Shown: positions 50,915-59,190, counted from the first letter of the stretch. The stretch: DNA of 64,000 bases from Bifidobacterium breve (GCA_945878865.1 CAMCUD010000015.1:49907-113906), one strand, 5' to 3'. The notes: generated by a model not told the origin, from the letters alone. Made by a program: numbers and translations.

Positions 50915-51729
50915 CCGGGCTCAGCCGGGAGACCCGCCTCAGCCTTCTGGCCGAGCAGCTCTCGCCTCGAGATCTGGCCGTCGTGCGCGATGTGGTGCGC
51001 CTGCGGTTCGTCTCCGCCGGCCAGCTCGCCCGGCTTCATTTCGCCGCCATCCAGGTAGCGGCCACCCGAACTCGCCGCACGACCCGCACACTGGCACGGC
51101 TTCGCACCCACGGCTTGCTCAGGCGACTGGAACGACGTATCGGAGGGGTACAGGGCGGAAGCCGGGGCTTCATCTACATGCCCAGCAGTGAGGCCGTGTC
51201 GTTGGTCCGCTTCCTCGACGGTGAGGGACTTGGACGGCCAGCCCCTCGGCACGAACCGGGTCGGACGTTCGTGCTGCACGCCATCGACTGCGCAGAGCTC
51301 TACGTCCGCCTCGTGGAGGGCGCCCGGGAGGGTGAGCTGGATCTCCTCGAACACCAGGCCGAGCCTGCCGCCTGGCGGCAACACCCCGGAGCGATGGGCG
51401 GCGTGGTCTGGCTGCGACCCGACGCCTTCGTCGCGCTTGGCGTGAAGGAGTACGAGATCCGGACCTTCATCGAAGTGGACCGCGGCAGTGAAGGGTCGAC
51501 CACCCTGCGACGCAAGCTCAGCGCCTACCTGGACTACTACCGCAGCGGTCGCGAGCAGCAGGCCCACCAGGTCTTCCCACGGGTCTACTGGCAATGCCCG
51601 ACCCCGCGGCGTGTCCGGCTGCTCGACGACCTCATCGCCGAACTGCCCGAGACCACGCAGGCGCTGTTTCTCACCGGCCTGGCCGAGCAGACGATCGAGG
51701 CCCTCACGGGGCGAAGGAGGACCCGATGA
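50911..51729 (+). CDS. Replication-relaxation family protein
   Basis: 272 residues. Features of the Replic_Relax family found in actinobacterial plasmids and ICEs: an N-terminal winged helix (LSPRDLAVVRDVVRLRFVSAGQLARLHF... TLARLRTHGLLRRLERRIGG), then a FIYMPSSEAV strand, HEPGRTFVLHAIDCAELY and an acidic IEVDRGSE motif. The family is associated with replication/relaxation at the origin of transfer. In the same operon as the coupling ATPase (ATGA overlaps), which fits an element-processing role. Confidence 0.8.
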   Translation: MTGLSRETRLSLLAEQLSPRDLAVVRDVVRLRFVSAGQLARLHFAAIQVAATRTRRTTRTLARLRTHGLLRRLERRIGGVQGGSRGFIYMPSSEAVSLVRFLDGEGLGRPAPRHEPGRTFVLHAIDCAELYVRLVEGAREGELDLLEHQAEPAAWRQHPGAMGGVVWLRPDAFVALGVKEYEIRTFIEVDRGSEGSTTLRRKLSAYLDYYRSGREQQAHQVFPRVYWQCPTPRRVRLLDDLIAELPETTQALFLTGLAEQTIEALTGRRRTR

Positions 51730-52745
51730 GCCGGGCACTCGACCGAACGCGACCTCCGCTCTACGGCGACCTGTCGTCGTGGGCACTCATTCATGCAGAC
51801 GCCTTGGCCTTCCTCCAAGTCGTGCCTACCAGCAGCGTCGACGCGGTTATCTCGGACCCGCCCTACGGCCTCGCCTTCGCCGGTGAGTCCTGGGACGGCG
51901 AGTACCTCGCGACCGGAGAGGGCTTCCAAGCCTTCTCAACAGCCTGGGCGCGCGAGGTCCATCGGGTCCTGCGGCCCGGCGGGTACCTCGCCTCCTTCGG
52001 CGCGACCCGGACCATGCACCGGCTCGTCGCCGGGGTCGAGGACGCCGGTCTGGAGGTCCGCGACCAGCTGCTCTGGCTCTACTCGACCGGCGTGCCCAAG
52101 GGCCGACGCATGCCGAACGGACTGAGCAGCGCACTGAAGCCTGCCTACGAACCCATCCTCCTGACCCGCAAACCACTACCGCCAGGCCGAACTCTGACGC
52201 AACACGTTCGGGAGACCGGGCTCGGCGCGATCGACATCGAAGGCACCTCGGCGGATCCGCAGAGCCGCTCCTGGCCGACCAACGTGCTGCTGGCGCACGA
52301 GGAGCGCTGCGCCGAGACCTGCGGACCGCGCTGCACGGTGCGGGTCATCGACGAGATCGCAGAGAGCGAGCGGCGAGGTGCTCGGCCGGTGTCCCGCCTC
52401 TTCTACAGCACCAAAGCCACACCGACTGAGCGCGAGGCCGGCTGCGAGCACCTGCCCAAGACCAAGAGCGAGATCTTCTCCTCCAAGAGCGGCGGCAGAC
52501 CGCGGGCCAATCAGCACCCAACCGTCAAGCCCCTCGACCTGTGCCGCTGGCTGGTGCGCCTGGTCGCGCCACGCGGCGGCCTGGTGCTCGACCCGTTCAC
52601 CGGGAGCGGGAGCATCGGCTGCGCCGCGGTGCTCGAGGGTCGCCAGTTCATCGGGATTGAGCGGGACGCCCGCTACGTGCCCATCGCCCGGGCCCGGCTG
52701 GCGCACTGGACCAAAGCCGCGCTGGCCGAGGGCAGCCAGGCATGA
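51726..52745 (+). CDS. DNA adenine/cytosine-N4 methyltransferase
   Basis: 339 residues from the ATG at 51726, overlapping the Replic_Relax gene stop. Catalytic DPPYG (D44-Y47), SAM-binding FTGSGS (about 291-296) and the late TVKPLDLCRWLVRL motif show a D-x-P-Y type N-methyltransferase with the catalytic motif before the SAM motif (beta class). No restriction endonuclease gene adjoins, so it is probably a solitary methylase protecting or regulating the element. Confidence 0.85.
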   Translation: MSRALDRTRPPLYGDLSSWALIHADALAFLQVVPTSSVDAVISDPPYGLAFAGESWDGEYLATGEGFQAFSTAWAREVHRVLRPGGYLASFGATRTMHRLVAGVEDAGLEVRDQLLWLYSTGVPKGRRMPNGLSSALKPAYEPILLTRKPLPPGRTLTQHVRETGLGAIDIEGTSADPQSRSWPTNVLLAHEERCAETCGPRCTVRVIDEIAESERRGARPVSRLFYSTKATPTEREAGCEHLPKTKSEIFSSKSGGRPRANQHPTVKPLDLCRWLVRLVAPRGGLVLDPFTGSGSIGCAAVLEGRQFIGIERDARYVPIARARLAHWTKAALAEGSQA

Positions 52746-52845
52746 GCAGCCGGTGTGCTGCGTCGGGGCGGATGGCCCCGCGGTGCGACCGAGGTCTCTC
52801 GGTCGTGCCGTCACCGCCATCCACCACCAAAGGAGTAGCTCAGCC

Positions 52846-53244
52846 ATGAGCACCAAGGCACAACAGATCCGCGAGCGCGTCGATGCGCTCGTCGATGAGG
52901 GCACCAAGAAGGCAGACGCCTTCCGCCAGCTGGCCGAGGAGTTCGACCAGCCGGTCGACTCGATCCGCGGCAGCTACTACAGCGCCAAGCGCGCAGAAGC
53001 AGGCACGGCGACGCCGCGCCGGCGAGCCAAGAAGGCGACCACCACCGAGGACGCGGTCGAGGCCGCGATCCACGCCATGCGGCAGGCGATCGACTCCATC
53101 GAGGTTGAGGTCGCGGCCGCCAAGCACCGCGCCGAGCAGGCGATGCGCATCTACGAGGGCCTCAAGGAGTCCTCGACCAAGCGCATCGCCGCGATCGAGG
53201 CCAAGATCGCCGCGCTCCAAGGCGCCGACGGAGGAGGTGCCTGA
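52846..53244 (+). CDS. Small helix-turn-helix/coiled-coil protein
   Basis: 132 residues; AAAGGAG upstream. N-terminus IRERVDALVDEGTKKADAFRQLAEEFDQPVDSIRGSYY is helix-turn-helix-like, then a Lys/Arg linker and a coiled coil (VEVAAAKHRAEQAMRIYEGLKE... IAAIEAKIAALQ). It may bind DNA at the transfer region. Same direction as the methylase. Confidence 0.55.
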   Translation: MSTKAQQIRERVDALVDEGTKKADAFRQLAEEFDQPVDSIRGSYYSAKRAEAGTATPRRRAKKATTTEDAVEAAIHAMRQAIDSIEVEVAAAKHRAEQAMRIYEGLKESSTKRIAAIEAKIAALQGADGGGA

Positions 53245-53360
53245 GACCGCCCCGCGCCGCCGAACGCGGTGAACCCCACCGGTACCCGAGGTCGAGCCCA
53301 TCCCGGCTCCCTCGGGTACCAACGACGCCCCCAAAGGCCCGCGACTCACTGGCTGTTTAC

Positions 53361-53412
53361 TACTACTCAGTTGTAAAATCTACTATGGACTATGTCATTT
53401 ACTCAGTACATA
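53361..53412 (+). promoter_or_regulatory. AT-rich promoter/operator region of the XRE-ImmA operon
   Basis: Two direct copies of an ACTCAG-type box (TACTACTCAG at 53361-53370 and TTTACTCAG at 53398-53406) flank ATGGACTATGTC (53385-53396), which is shared with 48201-48212. The region is far AT-richer than its surroundings and precedes an XRE regulator with a strong AAAGGAGG. It is the natural place for that regulator to bind. Confidence 0.5.
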
Positions 53413-53462
53413 CTGGAGACAGCACTACTAACCGTCTCACTCACAAGAAAGGAGGGACACCC

Positions 53463-53855
53463 ATGACCAACGAACAAGCACACGCACTCGGACAGCTGCT
53501 GCGCGACGCGCGCAAGGCCCGCGACCTCTCGATCGCGCGCATGGCCGAACGGCTGGCAATGGACGAAAGCTGGATCGTGCGGCTGGAGACCGGCCGCTAC
53601 ACCACACCGAACCCGGCACTCGTGACCCGCATCGTCGAGCACCTCGGCATCGACCCCGCCAGCGTCGACCTCGTCTCCGGCGGCCTGCTCAGAAGCTCAC
53701 TACCCAGCGTCAAGACCTACTTCCGAAGCCGCGAAGCACTGCCACCAGAAGCGCTACGGGACATCGAGGGGGCACTGGACGAGATCCGCGCCAAGTACGG
53801 CGCACCAGAACAACCGCGTGGAGAACCGGAGGGCACACCAGGAGGCCGACCATGA
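53463..53855 (+). CDS. XRE-family regulator paired with ImmA peptidase (ImmR-like)
   Basis: ATG at 53463 with AAAGGAGG (53448-53455). 130 residues: an HTH_3 domain (LGQLLRDARKARDLSIARMAERLAMDESWIVRLETGRY) and a C-terminal helical tail (PPEALRDIEGALDEI). Its stop overlaps the start of the ImmA-like peptidase. In ICEs such as ICEBs1 the ImmR-type repressor holds transfer genes off until cleaved by ImmA. Confidence 0.8.
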   Translation: MTNEQAHALGQLLRDARKARDLSIARMAERLAMDESWIVRLETGRYTTPNPALVTRIVEHLGIDPASVDLVSGGLLRSSLPSVKTYFRSREALPPEALRDIEGALDEIRAKYGAPEQPRGEPEGTPGGRP

Positions 53856-54565
53856 TGGCCACCGCCGACATCCACGCCCTGCACGCCGAAGACGACGAAG
53901 CCGTCCTACGCGCACTCGGCCTCACCCAACCCCGCGCCCTGCCCGCAGCCGAAGGCGCCATCTCCAAAGAAGCGCTCGACCTGCTCGCCCGCTTGCGAGC
54001 CATCGTGCCGCGCCGGCCGCTCTTCGGCAGCAGCGCCTACCGCATCGCCGAAGCCCAAGCCCACGCCGTCCGGCGACACCTGGACATCACGACGGCCCAG
54101 ATCCCCACCGAAGCGCTCGAAGCGCTGCCCTTCCTCACCGTCACCTACCGCGACGGCTTCCCCACCAGCGGCATGGCCACGAGGGTCAAAGAGGGGTGGA
54201 TCATCGTCATCCGCGCCGACGAACCACAGGTCCGCAAACGCTTCTCCCTCGCACATGAACTGAAACACCTGCTGGACGATCCGTACATGGGCGCCAAAGG
54301 CGGCGTGCTGGCCGACGGGCTCTACCCCGCCACCCCCACCGCCACCGCACACGAACGGACCGAACGGATCTGCGACGCCTTCGCCGCCGCCCTGCTCATG
54401 CCCAGAACGCACATCCAGCGCGACTGGCTCGAAGGCCGCACCGACATCGCCTACCTCGCGCGGCGCTACGGCGTCTCGCGAGCCGCCATGGACATCCGCC
54501 TGCGGCAACTGCGCTTCGTCCAAGACACACCACGGTGCGCGCCACCGGGAAGGGAGCAGCGATGA
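53852..54565 (+). CDS. ImmA/IrrE-family metallopeptidase
   Basis: 237 residues. Zinc-protease motif H135-E136-x-x-H139 (SLAHELKHLLDDPY), preceded by LPFLTVTYRDGFPTSGMAT and WIIVIRAD. Downstream RICDAFAAALLMPRTHIQRDW supplies the third ligand region and YGVSRAAMDIRLRQL the end. The ATG overlaps the XRE regulator stop. Predicted to inactivate the regulator by proteolysis. Confidence 0.85.
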   Translation: MMATADIHALHAEDDEAVLRALGLTQPRALPAAEGAISKEALDLLARLRAIVPRRPLFGSSAYRIAEAQAHAVRRHLDITTAQIPTEALEALPFLTVTYRDGFPTSGMATRVKEGWIIVIRADEPQVRKRFSLAHELKHLLDDPYMGAKGGVLADGLYPATPTATAHERTERICDAFAAALLMPRTHIQRDWLEGRTDIAYLARRYGVSRAAMDIRLRQLRFVQDTPRCAPPGREQR

Positions 54566-56853
54566 CTGCCGAAAGAACCGCCGTCATCTACCTGCGCGTG
54601 AGCTCAACGGGACAGGTGAACAAGGCTCACGACGCCGAGGGCTACTCTCTCCCCGCACAGCGCGAAGCCTGCCAGCGATACGCGACGAGCCTCGGAGCCG
54701 ATGTGGTCGCCGAGTACGTCGAGCCAGGAAAGAGCGGGACCACCTTGAACCGACCGGCGCTGCAGAAGATGCTCGCCGAACTCGAGGAACTGAGACCGGA
54801 CTTCGTGATCTTCTACGACCTCTCACGCGTCGCGCGCAACGAAGTTGATGCCCTCTGGCTCCTGCGTGAGATCCAGGAGCGGGGCAGCAAGCTCGAATCA
54901 ACTCTCGAGCGCGTCGATGACACCCCCGCAGGACAACTGCTGTTCACGATCATGGCCGGCGTAAACGCGTTTCGTTCACGAGGTGACGCGCTTAAGGTCA
55001 AGAACGGGCAACTCCAGAAGGCCAAGGCCGGAGGAACGCCAGGCCGCGCGCGCCTGGGCTACCTGAACGTGCCGGAAGTCGTCGACGGACGCGAGATCCG
55101 CTCGATCGCCGTCGACCCCGAGCGCGGCCCACTCATCAAAGAGGCGTTTCATCTGTACGCCAGCGGCGAGTACCCGTTGCGCGACCTGGCGTCCATCATG
55201 GAGGCCCGGGGCCTACGCAGTCGCCCAATGAAGCGCGGAGCACCAACCAAGCCGATTCCGCCAAACCGGCTCGGTCGCACGCTGCGTGACCGGTACTACA
55301 TCGGTGTCGTCGAACATGACGGCAAAGAGTACCCAGGACGCCACGAACCGCTCGTCGACGTCGTCACCTTCCAGAAGGTCCAGGCGCTCCTCGACGCCAG
55401 ACGCCAAAGCGGCGAGCGATCATGGCGACGCCACAACTACCTGCGCGGCACGCTGTACTGCGCCAGCTGCAATGGGCGCCTGTTCTACACCCGGGTCCGT
55501 GGCAAGACCGGCCAGTACTACGAGTACTTCGTGTGCCGGGGTCGCCAGAACGGAACTTGTCGACAGCCCAACCACCGCGTCTCAGCGGTCGAGGCCAGGA
55601 TCGAAGAGCACTACGGCAAGGTCGTCCTGTCCGATGAGGGCCGGGCACGAATCCGCGAGATCGCCCTCACTCATGTCAAGCACGTCGAGGCCGCCTCGGC
55701 CCACGAACTCAAGATGGCTGAGGCGACCGAGAACCGACTCGCCAACGAAGAGCGAAAGCTCCTCGACGCGCACTACGCCGACCGGATCAGCGACTCACTC
55801 TTCGCCGAGGAGACCGAACGGATCACGCGCGAACGCGCCGCAGCGCGCTCGCTGGCGAAGAGCCTCGAACAGCCGTACGAACAGGCGCTTAGGTACCTGG
55901 ACGTGGCCTTGGAACTCATGGATGACATCCAGAACGCTTACATACTCGCCAGCACGGAGCAACGCAGGCTCATCAACCAAGCGATCTTCGAGCAGATCTG
56001 GATCGACAACGAAGACGTCGATGACGCCGCCTACGCGGAGCCATACAACGAGCTTCTCAACGAGAACCTAGTGAGTCACGTCTGTGACGCCCACCCGCGC
56101 GGGGAGATCGGGGCCCCGAAGGGGCTCCGACAGCGCGAGGTTGCCACGCCTGGCGGGAGCGAAGGGCCCCGGAACGCAAGAAACCCCGCGGAAGCTTCCT
56201 TCCGCGGGGTTTCTCACGTCGATCTCATGGTGCGGATGAAGGGACTCGAACCCTCGACCTTCTGCATGGCAACTGCGAGCCGGGGTTTGGCGACCTGTAG
56301 CCGCCTGTCGTCTACGCCCGTAGTTGCCGGACTTCTGCCAGCTCCCCGGTTGCGGTCTGTGGTGCTCCCGTGCCGTCGGTCGCTTCCAGTTCCGCTTCCA
56401 GTCCGGCGGAACCGTGCCGCGCCTCCAACTTGGCCCGCACGGAAGCGCAGGCGGCCCGGACCGCAGCCGGTCGCGCGCCCGTCCTGTACTTGCACCGGCG
56501 CGCGATCCGGCCGACCGCGCCGGTCGAGTACCCGCAGCGTCCCCGCGAGCCCGCGCGAGAGTCGCGGCGCAGCCACCCCGCGACGACATGCGAGCCCGCA
56601 CGCTCGGCGACGGCGAGCTCGTCGCCGGCCGGCCTGGGCAACGGGCACGGATCGCACGCCGGGCGCGCGGCAACTGCCTCGTCGGTGTCCGCGAGTTGCC
56701 GCGGCGGCAGCGGGAAGGCGACGAGCGCCGCGACCGCGCCGACGACTCCGATACCGACGAGCGGTTCGCTGCGCAGGAGCTGCCAGTGGCGGCGCTCGAC
56801 AACGCTCTGCGCTCCGGCCATCAGCCGCGGGCGCAGCCGCCTGGCGTGGGTGA
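54562..56853 (+). CDS. Large serine recombinase with a readthrough C-terminus
   Basis: The ATG at 54562 follows AGGGAG; 763 codons run to 56853. Catalytic domain YLRVSST (S14 region), FYDLSRVARNE and a Recombinase domain with PPNRLGRTLRDRYYIGVVEHDGKEYPG. A zinc-ribbon (LYCASCNGRLFY... CRGRQNGTC) and a coiled coil follow. Similarity ends near 56080. The frame then runs through a terminator hairpin and the tRNA-Gly fragment and over the antisense of copD. The original stop was probably lost or replaced at an element junction. Probably the integrase of the 25-56 kb element. Confidence 0.78.
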   Translation: MTAERTAVIYLRVSSTGQVNKAHDAEGYSLPAQREACQRYATSLGADVVAEYVEPGKSGTTLNRPALQKMLAELEELRPDFVIFYDLSRVARNEVDALWLLREIQERGSKLESTLERVDDTPAGQLLFTIMAGVNAFRSRGDALKVKNGQLQKAKAGGTPGRARLGYLNVPEVVDGREIRSIAVDPERGPLIKEAFHLYASGEYPLRDLASIMEARGLRSRPMKRGAPTKPIPPNRLGRTLRDRYYIGVVEHDGKEYPGRHEPLVDVVTFQKVQALLDARRQSGERSWRRHNYLRGTLYCASCNGRLFYTRVRGKTGQYYEYFVCRGRQNGTCRQPNHRVSAVEARIEEHYGKVVLSDEGRARIREIALTHVKHVEAASAHELKMAEATENRLANEERKLLDAHYADRISDSLFAEETERITRERAAARSLAKSLEQPYEQALRYLDVALELMDDIQNAYILASTEQRRLINQAIFEQIWIDNEDVDDAAYAEPYNELLNENLVSHVCDAHPRGEIGAPKGLRQREVATPGGSEGPRNARNPAEASFRGVSHVDLMVRMKGLEPSTFCMATASRGLATCSRLSSTPVVAGLLPAPRLRSVVLPCRRSLPVPLPVRRNRAAPPTWPARKRRRPGPQPVARPSCTCTGARSGRPRRSSTRSVPASPRESRGAATPRRHASPHARRRRARRRPAWATGTDRTPGARQLPRRCPRVAAAAAGRRRAPRPRRRLRYRRAVRCAGAASGGARQRSALRPSAAGAAAWRG
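56179..56214 (-). terminator. Perfect 16-bp hairpin next to the tRNA-Gly fragment
   Basis: AGAAACCCCGCGGAAG (56179-56194) and its complement (56199-56214) with a 4-base loop. On the minus strand it lies 14 bases past the tRNA 3' end and has a GGGGTTTCT run, typical of a tRNA terminator, so it may be the native chromosomal flank. It is inside the recombinase frame. Confidence 0.7.
56228..56272 (-). other. 3' half of a tRNA-Gly(GCC) gene, probable attachment site
   Basis: On the minus strand: an anticodon loop with GCC, T-stem/loop GAGGGTTCGAGTCCCTT, acceptor CATCCGC, discriminator A and encoded CCA. The 5' half is missing; the base pairing expected for the anticodon stem is not present on the right side. 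A tRNA 3' end without its 5' half is what integration into a tRNA gene leaves. The metal genes to the right would then be inside the element, the terminator to the left outside. Confidence 0.65.
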
Positions 56854-57811
56854 AGCTGACCGCCGCAACGCAGCCGACAACCACGATCTTCACCAGCAGG
56901 ACCCGTCCGTAGGCCGTGTTCCAGAGCGCGTCGAGATGGCCGAGCTGGACGAGCAGGCTCACGGCGCCCGTCGATACGGCCAGCACGAACGCGGGAACCG
57001 CAACACGACCAAACGCCGGAAGCACCTCGCGTGCCAGGCTCGTGCGCAGCTCGCCCGCGCCCGACCGCAGCGCGGGCCACCACACCAGCACGAGCATGGC
57101 GATGCCCCCGAGCCACACCGCGCCCGACAGCAGGTGAAGCCAGTCGTTGACGATGCTCGGCGCCCGCGGGGAGGCGGAGGCCGCGTGCCCCGAAGCCGCA
57201 AGCCCCATCAACGCGACCGTGATCGCCACTGCCGAGATCCTCTGGCTGCGCCCGGCCAGCAGCGCGGCAAGCAGCAGCGCGAGCACGAGCGCGATCCGCG
57301 CGGGGCCTGAGCTGCCGGTGAATAGGAAGTCACGCAGCCCGGCGGCGGACACGCGACCCGCGGCGTCGGCCGCGTCGGCCAGCGTCACCCCGGCCGCCGC
57401 GCCCACGCTCAGCCAGGCCAGATCGCCGGTCACTCTCCGCTCGCGCTCAACCGCGGCATGCGCCTGCTCGGGCCACGCGCTCGCGAACCGCGAGGGCGCA
57501 AGCCAGGACGGCCGCTCCCGTCGTTGCAGGACGGGCAAGAGGATTGCCGCTGCGAACGGAAGCAGCGCGACATACAGCAGCAGGCGCAGCGCGATGCGCA
57601 GCCACCCGCCGCGCGCCAGCGGGCTCTGCTCGAGCGCGTGCTCGCTGCCACCCGCGGCCGCGCGCACCCCGAAGGAGAACTCGCCCTCCAGCGCGTGGCC
57701 ATCCTCCGTGGACACCGTATGCCAGCGCACCCGATAGGCGCCGCGCGTGAGCGTGGAGTCCGTCCTCAACAGCAGGCGCTTGCCCGTGCGCTCAAGCACG
57801 ACGTTCGGCAA
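56312..57811 (-). CDS. copD: CopD-like copper membrane protein (after an in-frame stop in copC-copD)
   Basis: 499 residues from a TTG/Met-like start (LPNVVLERTGKRLLLRTDS). The start belongs to the CopC beta-sandwich end (GAYRVRWHTVSTEDGHALEGEFSFGV). Eight or so spans of CopD follow, with DWLHLLSGAVWLGGIAML, YGRVLLVKIVVV and a C-terminal His/Arg-rich part. The same reading frame continues upstream into a CopC N-terminus but is broken by TAG at 57836-57838. CopC binds copper outside the membrane and CopD imports or handles it. Whether the second half is translated alone is uncertain. Confidence 0.75.
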   Translation of the reverse strand: MPNVVLERTGKRLLLRTDSTLTRGAYRVRWHTVSTEDGHALEGEFSFGVRAAAGGSEHALEQSPLARGGWLRIALRLLLYVALLPFAAAILLPVLQRRERPSWLAPSRFASAWPEQAHAAVERERRVTGDLAWLSVGAAAGVTLADAADAAGRVSAAGLRDFLFTGSSGPARIALVLALLLAALLAGRSQRISAVAITVALMGLAASGHAASASPRAPSIVNDWLHLLSGAVWLGGIAMLVLVWWPALRSGAGELRTSLAREVLPAFGRVAVPAFVLAVSTGAVSLLVQLGHLDALWNTAYGRVLLVKIVVVGCVAAVSFTHARRLRPRLMAGAQSVVERRHWQLLRSEPLVGIGVVGAVAALVAFPLPPRQLADTDEAVAARPACDPCPLPRPAGDELAVAERAGSHVVAGWLRRDSRAGSRGRCGYSTGAVGRIARRCKYRTGARPAAVRAACASVRAKLEARHGSAGLEAELEATDGTGAPQTATGELAEVRQLRA

Positions 57812-57835
57812 CCGGCGGCGGTCGGGCCCGAGCAG

Positions 57836-58060
57836 CTACGCCCGGCTCAGGGGGGCGTTCAGCGGCTCGGTGAACGACAGCGTGATCTCGGCCGGCGAGA
57901 CCTCAACGCGCGCCCCCGGCTCCGGCTCCGAGCTGACGAACGCCGCGTGACCCAACGCCGACGCCGGCGCCAGGAGCGCCGCGAGCATCAAGCCAGACGC
58001 GACGCCCGCCGAGCGGCGCTGGAGGTGCGTGCGCCGACGCCGCTGTTCACCGCGAAGCAC
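57836..58060 (-). pseudogene. copC: CopC N-terminal part ending in an in-frame amber codon
   Basis: From the GTG at 58060: an Arg-rich start, signal segment (GLMLAALLAPASALG) and the CopC opening HAAFVSSEPEPGARVEVSP with the His at the mature N-terminus that binds Cu(II). It then reads EITLSFTEPLNAPLSRA and stops at TAG. Removal of the stop restores one frame into copD (56312-57811), so the two parts are one mutated copC-copD gene. Confidence 0.75.
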
Positions 58061-58064
58061 GCGT

Positions 58065-58083
58065 CTACTATGACGAATAGTAG
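58065..58083. promoter_or_regulatory. Perfect 7-5-7 inverted repeat CTACTAT-N5-ATAGTAG
   Basis: CTACTAT (58065-58071), GACGA, ATAGTAG (58077-58083). It lies in the 32-bp divergent gap between copC (start 58060, minus) and the BNR-repeat lipoprotein gene (start 58093, plus). TAGTAT at 58081-58086 is a -10-like element placed for a leaderless GTG at 58093. The sequence matches the BlaI/CopY type of site, as do the ones at 954 and 2070-2135. Confidence 0.65.
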
Positions 58084-58092
58084 TATGAGCAG

Positions 58093-58947
58093 GTGCGCAG
58101 ACTCGGTCCCGTTCTCCTCGTGGTCGTCGCAATCCTCGCCGGCTGCGGGGCCGATGACCCCGAGCAGTCCGATGTGCCCGGGAACGCCGGCGCCACGGAC
58201 GAGGGTCTCGCGCACATCCACGGCCTCGGTGTCCGTAACGGAAACCTCTACATCGCCACCCACTACGGCCTCTGGATCGCTCCGAACGGGCAGGTCAAGT
58301 CCAAGCGCTTCAGCGAGTCGCGCCAGGACATCATGGGCTTCTCGCAGATCAGCGCCAAGCGCTTCATCGGCTCCGGCCACCCCGATCCCGCAGACCGCGA
58401 CCAGCCACCCAACCTCGGCCTGATCGAGTCGCGCGACGGCGGGCGCACCTGGAAGAACATCTCGCTGCTCGGCGAGGCCGACTTCCACGCCATCGAGGCC
58501 GCCGGCGACCGCATCTATGGCGTCAACAGCGCCGACGGACAGCTGTTCGCCAGCACCGACGGAGGGCGCAAGTGGCAGAAACACACCCCGCCCGCCGGCG
58601 TGTTCGGCCTGGCGATCGACCCGCGCGACCCCGACCGCATCGTCGCCTCCACCGAGAACGGCGTCTTCGCATCCCCGAACAGCGGCCGTGGCTGGCGGCC
58701 ACTGCGCACCGACGTCGGCGGCCTGCTCGCATGGCCCCGAGCGGATGCTCTGTACCTGCTCGGAGGCGACGGCGGTATCCAGGTCAGCCGCGACGGCGGC
58801 CGCGAGTGGAAAGGCACTGGCAACGTCGGCGGCCAGCCGGCCGCGTTCTTTGCCACCGGCGACGAGCTCTACGCCGCTCTGCACGACGGAACGGTCAAGG
58901 CTTCGACCGACGGCGGCGCGAACTGGACGCTGCGAGCAACGCCGTGA
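58093..58947 (+). CDS. BNR/sortilin-repeat lipoprotein
   Basis: 284 residues with a lipobox (VVAILAGCGADD). Repeats such as ESRDGGRTWKNISLLGEADFHAI, ASTDGGRKWQKH, SPNSGRGWRPL, SRDGGREWKG and ASTDGGANWTLR are S/A-x-D-x-G-x-x-W Asp-box (BNR) repeats of beta-propellers. An EGLAHIHGLGVRNGNLYIATHYGLW start precedes them. Such proteins (F510_1955-type) accompany copper-resistance genes. Divergent from copC, with the shared palindrome between. Confidence 0.75.
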   Translation: MRRLGPVLLVVVAILAGCGADDPEQSDVPGNAGATDEGLAHIHGLGVRNGNLYIATHYGLWIAPNGQVKSKRFSESRQDIMGFSQISAKRFIGSGHPDPADRDQPPNLGLIESRDGGRTWKNISLLGEADFHAIEAAGDRIYGVNSADGQLFASTDGGRKWQKHTPPAGVFGLAIDPRDPDRIVASTENGVFASPNSGRGWRPLRTDVGGLLAWPRADALYLLGGDGGIQVSRDGGREWKGTGNVGGQPAAFFATGDELYAALHDGTVKASTDGGANWTLRATP

Positions 58948-59075
58948 ACGGAATCCGATGCCTGCGACGACGGCACACCAATGGCGATGTAGGGCGTCAG
59001 CCAAGGCCGCCTCGTGCGTGTGCGTGAGGCGTCCGGTAGCTCTCACGTCTCAACGGAGGTCCGACTGTATGTGTG

Positions 59076-59190
59076 ATGAGCGACGACAGCGGTGATCTGC
59101 GGTGCCTCGATCTCTATAGGACCGAAGCGCTTCGAGACGCACTTCCCGCGGCGGCGGCGGGTGAACCCGCTGCGACCCGGGCGAAGGGGT
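59076..59190 (+). pseudogene. N-terminal fragment of a CadC-like ArsR gene
   Basis: SDDSGDLRCLDLYRTEALRDALPAA parallels the N-termini of the CadC-like proteins at 6685 and 61953 (C-DLLCLD... AEALRAALPA), with one of the two Cys lost. The similarity ends where the antisense uppP gene begins, so the rest has been deleted. Confidence 0.6.

Noticed and set aside
56309..56322. CTAC/GTAG short palindrome at the end of copD
   Set aside because: Spacing is 4, not 5, and it lies at the 3' end of a gene, away from any promoter.
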